Positions 7,127 to 12,537 of a DNA stretch of 12,537 bases are shown piece after piece. Every line of letters begins with the position of its first letter. The stretch's first letter is position 1. Position numbers and translations under genes: made by a program. The notes under the pieces were generated by a model. The model did no database searches, was not told where the DNA came from, and was given only the letters and a program-made list of their open reading frames with translations. Source of the DNA: Mageeibacillus sp. UBA1255 (GTDB lineage Bacteria > Bacillota > Clostridia > UBA1212 > UBA1255); contig DBVV01000108.1 of assembly GCA_002308795.1 (NCBI GenBank), forward strand, positions 7,414-19,950, read 5' to 3'.

Positions 7127-7306
7127 AATGGAAAATTGAAAATGGAAAAAGAATAATTAATGTATCGCCAATGGCGATGATTTAAAACGAATTCCACAAT
7201 TTGCCATTGTCATCATCCGGTTCGCCCATTTGCCACTTGCAACTTTCAACTTGCCACTTGCAACTTGCCATTTGCCATTTAGCACTTGCAATTTGCCATT
7301 TGCCGC
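7127..7306. repeat. MITE-like intergenic element with heptad-repeat arms
   Basis: The left arm is heptads: AATGGAA (7127), AATTGAA (7134), AATGGAA (7141), with AT-rich in-phase units to 7161. A core follows with two hairpins: ATCGCC/GGCGAT around AAT (7164-7178) and ACAAT/ATTGT around TTGCC (7196-7210). The right arm is eleven in-phase heptads of TTGCCAT type from 7230 to 7306 (variants TTGCAAC, TTTCAAC, TTAGCAC). Reverse-complemented, right-arm units (ATGGCAA, ATTGCAA) match left-arm units (ATGGAAA, ATTGAAA) at all but about one base, so the arms are imperfect inverted repeats. No transposase is encoded. It resembles dispersed elements I recall from Clostridia, which I cannot verify here. 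It sits between two operons and ends 15 bases before the next promoter. The rest of the 7108-7387 gap contains only that promoter and a ribosome binding site. Confidence 0.7.
7164..7178. other. Core hairpin of the heptad element
   Basis: A perfect six-base-pair stem ATCGCC/GGCGAT encloses a three-base AAT loop. It is not followed by a T-run (the next bases are GATTTAAAAC), so it is a poor intrinsic terminator, yet it is the only strong hairpin downstream of the gene ending at 7107. GATGAT at 7176-7181 can instead pair with ATCATC at 7212-7217, so two alternative folds are possible. Confidence 0.5.
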
Positions 7307-7321
7307 CGCCCTGCTTCGCTA

Positions 7322-7350
7322 TTGAAAAAAATCGCGGCGTATGCTATACT
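7322..7350 (+). promoter_or_regulatory. Extended -10 sigma-A promoter for the membrane-protein/secA operon
   Basis: TTGAAA (7322-7327), a 17-base spacer, and TATACT (7345-7350) preceded by TGC, which makes a TGN extended -10. Transcription should start near 7357, giving a leader of about 30 bases before the ATG at 7388. With short gaps downstream, this could serve all genes through secA. Confidence 0.8.
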
Positions 7351-7373
7351 GAAAATTGTGCCAATAGGCCTTC

Positions 7374-7379
7374 AGGAGG
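7374..7379 (+). promoter_or_regulatory. Ribosome binding site that sets the 7388 start
   Basis: A strong AGGAGG lies eight bases before the ATG at 7388. It rules out the longer upstream reading that begins inside the heptad repeats at 7286. Confidence 0.8.
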
Positions 7380-7387
7380 ATGAAGAG

Positions 7388-8032
7388 ATGAAAGAATGGA
7401 CGAAAAAATTTAAAGAGTTTCTCGTTCCGGGAAGCACCGGGGACACCGGCGAAAAAGGCGAAGGAGAAGAGCAGGAAAAACGCGAAGCTGCCCCGACGGG
7501 ACAGAATTCTGTACGCTCAGGCTCATACTTTTCCGGAGCAGGAAAAACCAAACATCCTCTTGGAATGAACGAAGGTCAGGTGAAAATGTGGTCGCTGATC
7601 ACGCTCGCACTGGTGCTGCTCGACCTCGCGGCATTCGGATTCCTGGCGTCAAGGCTGCTGTTCGGACTTACAGAGAAAATATGCTACGCATTCAAAATGG
7701 ACGGGCTTTCGTACGTAAACCACAGCTTCAGACAGGTCGAACTGATGATCGCATACGCCGTTGACTTTATAATCGGAGGGGCACTCATCTGGCTCACGCT
7801 GAGCATCGCCGGAATGTTCGCCGAAAACGCATTCCTGAAACTCAGAAGGAAGCATATACTGAGCATCGTAGCCATATTCGCAGGACTGTTCCTGATATTG
7901 ACGCTGATCAGCATAATAATAGGTCATAAATATGACTCGTACCTGACGTACCGTTTCATGGCACCGCTTATGTGCTACTCAGGAGGGACGCTCTTCCTGG
8001 GGCTTTCGCTGCTCAGGATCGAAGTCAGATAA
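7388..8032 (+). CDS. Four-helix membrane protein of unknown function
   Basis: The 214-residue product has a charged, Gly/Lys/Glu-rich N-terminal tail (about 1-65) with no predicted fold. Four hydrophobic segments follow near 68-92, 117-142, 156-179 and 190-209, so it is an inner-membrane protein with most of its soluble mass in the tail. I do not recognise the family. It lies 13 bases before the GT-C-like glycosyltransferase and shares its promoter, so a partner or regulatory role for that enzyme is the simplest guess. The start is fixed by AGGAGG at 7374-7379; an upstream in-frame extension into the repeat element is rejected. Confidence 0.82.
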   Translation: MKEWTKKFKEFLVPGSTGDTGEKGEGEEQEKREAAPTGQNSVRSGSYFSGAGKTKHPLGMNEGQVKMWSLITLALVLLDLAAFGFLASRLLFGLTEKICYAFKMDGLSYVNHSFRQVELMIAYAVDFIIGGALIWLTLSIAGMFAENAFLKLRRKHILSIVAIFAGLFLILTLISIIIGHKYDSYLTYRFMAPLMCYSGGTLFLGLSLLRIEVR

Positions 8033-8033
8033 C

Positions 8034-8038
8034 GGAGG
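8034..8038 (+). promoter_or_regulatory. Ribosome binding site for a GTG start
   Basis: GGAGG just after the preceding stop lies seven bases before the GTG at 8046. This spacing supports GTG as the real start of the large membrane protein. Confidence 0.75.
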
Positions 8039-8045
8039 GTAAAAA

Positions 8046-10028
8046 GTGCTGGGAATACTGCTCTTCACAATATATATCGTACTGGGGATCATGATGGCCG
8101 CGTACCTGTTGCCTGAAAAACGCCCGATGCTCAGACTCTGGGCAGGGGGCGTTATAGGCATTGTCGCCCTGATGTGGTCCAACGTTCCTTTCTCATTCAT
8201 ATTCGGATTCACAAAAGCATCGCACCTGTGCGGACTCGCATTGACCGTCCTGATCTCGTTCGGACTGTACACGTACCGTGCGCTGAAAGATAAACTCGGG
8301 CTCGCACCGGGCCGAAACTGGGCAGAGCGCATATTCGGAAAATACACGGAAGGATTCACGGCAGAAGACGGACGAATGATGCTCCTCATCCTGCCATTTA
8401 TGATATTCGGTATCATATGCCTGATAAACCACTCGTTTTACGACGTAAACGGCACGTACTACACGGGTCAGTGCACGTACGGTGACATGAACTTCCACCT
8501 CGGGATCATAACGAGCCTGAAAGAGCAGGGCACGTTCCCGCCGGAATACAGCATTGCCCCCGGAAACCAGCTTGACTACTACTTCCTGTGCGACTCCGTA
8601 TCATCGTCGCTGTACCTGTTCGGGCTCGGGCTCCGCGCCGCGTACGTATTGCCGATGGCGTTCGGATTCCTGCTCGTCTTTATGGGATTCTGGTTCCTCG
8701 CAAACAGCGTACTCAAATCATTCTCGAAGGCATCGGTAGCGTTCGTGCTGTTCTTCCTGAACGGCGGGTTCGGGACAATGTATTTCCTTGACAACCTTCG
8801 CAAGGATCCCGGAAATTTCACGCAGATTTTTACGGAATACTATCACACCCCGACGAACTTTGTTAACAGCCAGGGCGGGACAACGAACATCTGCTGGACG
8901 AACACCGTCGTTGACATGATGCTGCCGCAGCGTGCGACTCTGTTCGGGTGGATGATACTGTTCCTTGTCCTGTACCTGCTTTACACGTCGGTATTTGACG
9001 GAAAAGACGATCCGAAAGAAAGACGGTTCATTGCCGCCGGAGTGCTCGCCGGGCTTACGCCTATGATCCAGACTTACACGTACTTTACGATCGGCCTTAC
9101 CGCTATCGCCTGGCTCGTGTATTCATGCATCAGGGATAAATTCTCATGGAAGATCATACGCTCGTGGCTGTTTTTTGGCGTGCCCGCACTGGCGCTGTCG
9201 ATACCGCAGCTGAAGATATGGATATTCGGCGCGGTAGGAGGCGACAGCTTCATCAGCTTCGCGTTCAACGCATATAACGAATCGGATAACTGGCTCTGGT
9301 TCTGGGTAAAGAACGTCGGAATCGTGTTTATACTGCTTGTCCCCGCGTTCATCAGCGCGTCGAAAAAGCTGAAGGCAATGTACAGCGCCGGACTGCTGAT
9401 ATTCGTTGTCACCGAAATTGTTAAATTCCAGACTTTTGCTTACGATAATAACAAACTCTACCTTATGTGGTACGCGTTTTCCACGCTTATCGTTGCCGAA
9501 CTGCTCGTTAACTGCTACCGGAAACTCGAAGGAATAAAGGGCAGACAGGTAATAGCGGTGATACTGATGATAATCGCCACGAACGCCGCGATACTGACGA
9601 TGGGCAGGGAAATGTATTCCGGCTTCCGCCCGCAGTCGTACAGCATTTACGACGCAAAAGCCGTAAGAGCAGCTGATTTCGTAGAGAACAATACTCCTGC
9701 GGATTCGCTTTTCATCTGCTATAACAATCACAATAACGCGATAGCGTGCCTTACCGGGCGCAATATTTTCGTGGGTTCTGGCACGTTCCTGTACTCGCAC
9801 GACGTGGGATACCAGGAAAGACAGAACGCTCTCTACAGCATATTCAACGATATCGACGACTTCGAAAAATACAGGAAAGAATACGGATTTGACTACGCAT
9901 ACATATCCGAATATGAACGCGGGAATCTGGACAAGGGCAGTTTCATAGAGGATTATCTCAAAGAAACGTATAAAATGGTATACGATCAGGACAATATCCG
10001 GATCTTCGACCTTAACAGTCCGCTGTGA
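8046..10028 (+). CDS. Predicted GT-C-type membrane glycosyltransferase
   Basis: This 660-residue protein has roughly a dozen hydrophobic segments through about residue 520, then a soluble C-terminal domain. The first large outer loop holds TYGDMNFHLGI (144-154), an acidic motif of the type GT-C enzymes use to bind a lipid-phosphate sugar donor. Other features typical of this broad class are LPQRATLFGW (293-302) and AYDNNKLYLMWY (465-476). The C-terminal part (about 535-655, FVENNTPADSLF, LTGRNIFVGSGTFLYSHDVGYQERQ) also recurs in such proteins. The likely role is transfer of a sugar from a polyprenyl-phosphate carrier to an envelope glycan or protein outside the membrane; donor and acceptor are unknown. 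It starts at GTG with GGAGG at 8034-8038 and is followed 15 bases later by yfbR. Assignment to a named Pfam family would need a profile search. Confidence 0.75.
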   Translation: MLGILLFTIYIVLGIMMAAYLLPEKRPMLRLWAGGVIGIVALMWSNVPFSFIFGFTKASHLCGLALTVLISFGLYTYRALKDKLGLAPGRNWAERIFGKYTEGFTAEDGRMMLLILPFMIFGIICLINHSFYDVNGTYYTGQCTYGDMNFHLGIITSLKEQGTFPPEYSIAPGNQLDYYFLCDSVSSSLYLFGLGLRAAYVLPMAFGFLLVFMGFWFLANSVLKSFSKASVAFVLFFLNGGFGTMYFLDNLRKDPGNFTQIFTEYYHTPTNFVNSQGGTTNICWTNTVVDMMLPQRATLFGWMILFLVLYLLYTSVFDGKDDPKERRFIAAGVLAGLTPMIQTYTYFTIGLTAIAWLVYSCIRDKFSWKIIRSWLFFGVPALALSIPQLKIWIFGAVGGDSFISFAFNAYNESDNWLWFWVKNVGIVFILLVPAFISASKKLKAMYSAGLLIFVVTEIVKFQTFAYDNNKLYLMWYAFSTLIVAELLVNCYRKLEGIKGRQVIAVILMIIATNAAILTMGREMYSGFRPQSYSIYDAKAVRAADFVENNTPADSLFICYNNHNNAIACLTGRNIFVGSGTFLYSHDVGYQERQNALYSIFNDIDDFEKYRKEYGFDYAYISEYERGNLDKGSFIEDYLKETYKMVYDQDNIRIFDLNSPL

Positions 10029-10043
10029 AAGGAACCGGCAGCG

Positions 10044-10700
10044 ATGGACAACTGCACAGAGCAAAAAGTTAATGATAAAAATACGATAAACGGGCTGGAA
10101 GGCGGAAACTTCTACGCATATATTGCCCGCATGAAATATATAAACCGGTGGGGGCTTATGCGAAATACCGAACAGGAGAATATCCAGGAGCACAGCCTGG
10201 AGGTCGCGATACTTGCCCACGCGCTTTGCCTTATCCGGAACGAACTGAACGCGGGACAGGAAGAAAAGCAGCTTGACCCCGAAAAAGCGTGCATATATGC
10301 CGTATTCCACGACAGCGATGAGATCATAACGGGAGACCTTCCGACGCCTATTAAATATGCTAATCCGGTGATCAGGGATAATTATCACGAGATCGAGGAG
10401 CAGTCGAAGGAAAAACTTTTGTCGATGCTCCCCGAGAGGCTCAGACCGGTGTACCGCAGCATACTGTTTTTCGGCGACAATGACCCGGAGTACAAGTCTG
10501 TGGTGAAGGCTGCCGACCGCCTTTCGGCATACATCAAATGTGTGGAGGAATGCAAAGCCGGAAACGCCGAATTCTCGCTTGCGCGCAAGACCGTGATGGA
10601 TACGATGCGGGCAATGCACCTCCCGGAACTCGATTACTTTATTGACCACTTCCTCGACGCCTACTCGCTGACCCTTGACGAACTCGAACAGCGGACGTGA
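10044..10700 (+). CDS. yfbR: YfbR-type HD-domain 5'-deoxynucleotidase
   Basis: The 218-residue protein closely follows E. coli YfbR, which dephosphorylates deoxynucleoside 5'-monophosphates and helps control dNTP pools. Shared blocks include INRWGLMRNTEQENIQEHSLEVA in pattern, HDSDEIITGDLPTPIKY, and KAADRLSAYIKCVEE. The metal ligands are His50 (QEHS), His89-Asp90 (FHDSDE) and Asp158 (AADRL). Glu93 matches the E. coli catalytic Glu, and Arg35-Trp36 match the residues near the sugar that select deoxyribose. The N-terminus is about 17 residues longer than in E. coli. The AAAGGA at 10028-10033 lies ten bases before this ATG, so the extension may be real. The enzyme is cytoplasmic. It lies 15 bases after the glycosyltransferase gene and 44 before secA. 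Confidence 0.93.
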   Translation: MDNCTEQKVNDKNTINGLEGGNFYAYIARMKYINRWGLMRNTEQENIQEHSLEVAILAHALCLIRNELNAGQEEKQLDPEKACIYAVFHDSDEIITGDLPTPIKYANPVIRDNYHEIEEQSKEKLLSMLPERLRPVYRSILFFGDNDPEYKSVVKAADRLSAYIKCVEECKAGNAEFSLARKTVMDTMRAMHLPELDYFIDHFLDAYSLTLDELEQRT

Positions 10701-10744
10701 CGGCGCGATAATTAATAACAGCTTTACGCTGAAAAGGAGAAAAA

Positions 10745-12537
10745 ATGGGATTATTTGATAAGATATTCGGTACGTACAGCGACAGAGCGCTTAAGCAGAT
10801 CAGACCGATCGTAAACGAGATCAACGCTCTCGAACCGGAGATGCAGAAAAAGAGCGACGCGGAACTGCGCGAGATGACAAATATTTTCAAGCAGAGACTG
10901 GCGGACGGGGAAGACCTGGACGACTTACTTCCGGAAGCGTTTGCCGTTGTAAGAGAAGCCGCGAAACGTGTACTCGGGCAGAGACACTACGACGTACAGA
11001 TGCTCGGAGGCATCGTGCTCCATCAGGGCAGGATCGCAGAGATGAAAACAGGAGAAGGAAAAACGCTCGTATCCACGCTCCCTGCATATCTGAACGCCCT
11101 CACCGGAAAAGGTGTGCATCTGGTCACGGTAAACGACTATCTGGCCAAGCGCGACAGCGAATGGATGGGTAAAATATACACTTTCCTCGGATTGACCGTC
11201 GGATGTATCGTCCACGATCTCACGCCGGACGAGCGCCGAAACGCGTATAACTGCGATATCACTTATGCGACGAATAACGAGCTCGGATTCGATTATCTGA
11301 GGGACAATATGGTCATCTACAAGCAGCAGCTCGTTCAGCGCGACCTGAATTTCGCCATCGTTGACGAGGTGGACAGTATCCTGATCGATGAAGCCAGGAC
11401 GCCGCTTATCATTTCCGGCGCCGGAAACAAGTCGAGCGAGCTTTACGAACGCGCAGATGCTTTCGTTTCAAATCTGAAGGCGCTCGTGATCAAAGAGACC
11501 GACAGCAAGGATCTTATGGAGGACGTTACCGAGGACTATATCGTTGACGAGAAGGCCCGCACTGCAACGCTTACCACGATCGGCGTCGGAAAAGCGGAAA
11601 AGTTTTTCAATCTCGAGAACCTTTCGGATCCGGAGAACGCGGAGATCTCGCACCACATCAACCAGGCTCTGAAGGCCCGCGGGATCATGAAGCGCGATAT
11701 AGATTACGTCGTGAAAGACGATCAGATAATCATCGTCGACGAGTTCACGGGCCGTCTGATGTTCGGACGCCGCTACAATGAAGGCCTACACCAGGCTATC
11801 GAAGCGAAAGAACGCGTGAAGATCCAGAAAGAGAGCATGACTCAGGCGACCATCACGTTCCAGAACTTCTTCAGAATGTACAAGAAATTGTCCGGAATGA
11901 CCGGTACCGCCCAGACGGAAGAGCAGGAATTCAACGACATCTACTCGCTGGACGTTATCGTTGTCCCGACGAACAAGCCGGTCATAAGGATAGACTATCC
12001 GGACAGCGTTTATAAGACGGTAAGCGGTAAGTATAAGGCGCTTCTTAAGGACGTTCAGGAGATCCACGAAAAAGGGCAGCCGATACTGATCGGTACGGTG
12101 TCAATAGAGAAGTCCGAGCATCTCAGCAAGCTTCTCGGCCGCAGCGGGATCAGGCACAACGTACTGAATGCGAAGAATCACGAGCGCGAGGCGGAAATAA
12201 TCGCTCAGGCCGGTAAGTTCGGCACAGTCACGATCGCGACGAACATGGCAGGCCGCGGTACCGATATCGTCCTGGGAGGCAACAGCGAGTATATGGCTAA
12301 GCAGGATCTGCGCCGCGAGGGGTACACTGAAGAGCAGATCGCGCAGGCTGACAGCTACGCCGATACTACGGACGAAAACGTGCTCAAACTAAGAGAACAT
12401 TACAGAGAACTCGTGGCGGAACACGACGTTGACACTAAAGCGGACCGCGAGAAAGTCGTTGCCGCCGGCGGACTGTTCATAATGGGTACCGAGCGCCATG
12501 AATCGAGACGAATCGATAACCAGCTGCGCGGCCGTTC
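10745..12537 (+). CDS. secA: SecA preprotein translocase ATPase (3' end cut by window)
   Basis: The first 597 residues of SecA, the ATPase that drives unfolded preproteins through SecYEG, are present and intact. The N-terminus MGLFDKIFG is typical. Walker A is TGEGKT (102-107) and Walker B is VDEVDS (206-211). Also present are the DYLAKRD and TYATNNELGFDYLRDNM motifs of NBD1, the preprotein crosslinking region (ITFQNFFRMYKKLSGMTGTA), and NBD2 motifs including NMAGRGTDI and GTERHESRRIDNQLRGRS at the cut. The window stops just before the usual GRQGD, so the helical wing, scaffold and C-terminal tail are outside. GGAG at 10736-10739 is five bases before the ATG. No strong promoter is seen in the 44-base gap, so expression likely comes at least partly from the upstream operon promoter. 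Confidence 0.97.
   Translation, partial: MGLFDKIFGTYSDRALKQIRPIVNEINALEPEMQKKSDAELREMTNIFKQRLADGEDLDDLLPEAFAVVREAAKRVLGQRHYDVQMLGGIVLHQGRIAEMKTGEGKTLVSTLPAYLNALTGKGVHLVTVNDYLAKRDSEWMGKIYTFLGLTVGCIVHDLTPDERRNAYNCDITYATNNELGFDYLRDNMVIYKQQLVQRDLNFAIVDEVDSILIDEARTPLIISGAGNKSSELYERADAFVSNLKALVIKETDSKDLMEDVTEDYIVDEKARTATLTTIGVGKAEKFFNLENLSDPENAEISHHINQALKARGIMKRDIDYVVKDDQIIIVDEFTGRLMFGRRYNEGLHQAIEAKERVKIQKESMTQATITFQNFFRMYKKLSGMTGTAQTEEQEFNDIYSLDVIVVPTNKPVIRIDYPDSVYKTVSGKYKALLKDVQEIHEKGQPILIGTVSIEKSEHLSKLLGRSGIRHNVLNAKNHEREAEIIAQAGKFGTVTIATNMAGRGTDIVLGGNSEYMAKQDLRREGYTEEQIAQADSYADTTDENVLKLREHYRELVAEHDVDTKADREKVVAAGGLFIMGTERHESRRIDNQLRGR

Noticed and set aside
7230..7306. CRISPR-like array
   Set aside because: The units are contiguous 7-mers with no spacers and much variation between units, unlike 25-40 bp CRISPR repeats, and no cas gene is nearby.
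7201..7383. A short plus-strand frame with a repeating CHLQLST/CHLQLAI/CHLALAI pattern
   Set aside because: The seven-residue repeat is just the 7-bp DNA heptads read three at a time (21 bases). It has no ribosome site and overlaps the promoter and leader of the next gene.
9144..10649. A 501-codon open frame on the minus strand across the glycosyltransferase and yfbR genes
   Set aside because: It runs antisense through two well-supported genes on the other strand, has no recognisable motif, and is Val/Arg/His-rich in the way of reverse-strand shadow frames. Codon choice of the real genes explains its length.
10684..10712. A promoter for secA (TCGAAC, 17 bases, GATAAT)
   Set aside because: The -10 is fair, but the -35 matches the consensus at only about half its positions and lies within the yfbR coding end. 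It is too weak to list as a feature, though some internal initiation is possible.
10719..10732. CAGC/GCTG hairpin before secA as a terminator
   Set aside because: A four-base-pair stem with no following T-run, and the secA ribosome site follows directly.

Overview
The window looks like chromosome from an uncultured anaerobic Firmicute, probably class Clostridia. The grounds are the style of the SecA protein, strong sigma-A promoters (TTGACA/TTGAAA, 17 nt, TATAAT-like), GGAGG-type ribosome binding sites, and a short intergenic element built from 7-bp repeats. That element resembles elements I remember from Oscillospirales-type genomes. I cannot check this taxonomy without a search.

Layout. 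Positions 1-3402 are read on the minus strand: a GH2 beta-mannosidase-type enzyme (892-3402), then a small amidohydrolase (52-855). They are separated by an unusual 15-bp tandem repeat that repeats a ribosome-binding site plus start codon. A further minus-strand gene may begin at the left edge (position 14). Positions 3403-3652 form a divergent promoter region with a clear promoter facing each way. To the right on the plus strand lie a secreted lipoprotein with a GH99/GH71-like catalytic domain and a CBM9/DOMON-like C-terminal domain (3653-5566) and, overlapping it by one base, a 513-residue cysteine-containing protein that I do not recognise (5566-7107). Positions 7108-7387 hold the heptad-repeat element and the promoter for the next operon. 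That operon encodes a 214-residue four-helix membrane protein (7388-8032), a 660-residue GT-C-like polytopic glycosyltransferase (8046-10028), a YfbR-type HD-domain 5'-deoxynucleotidase (10044-10700) and SecA (10745 to beyond the window end).

How the genes fit together. The left half reads as a small glycan-use locus: a surface-anchored glycosidase-like protein facing a cytoplasmic exo-glycosidase (no signal peptide seen), which may work on mannose-containing glycans. The substrate is inferred from family only. The right half is envelope and housekeeping: a predicted lipid-linked-sugar glycosyltransferase with a companion membrane protein, followed by nucleotide clean-up (YfbR) and protein export (SecA), all in one direction with short gaps.

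No CRISPR array, tRNA, rRNA, transposase or phage gene was seen, and no convincing intrinsic terminator. No whole new system is evident. The least explained parts are the 513-residue protein coupled to the lipoprotein, the repeated start-site tract at 858-898, and the heptad element.
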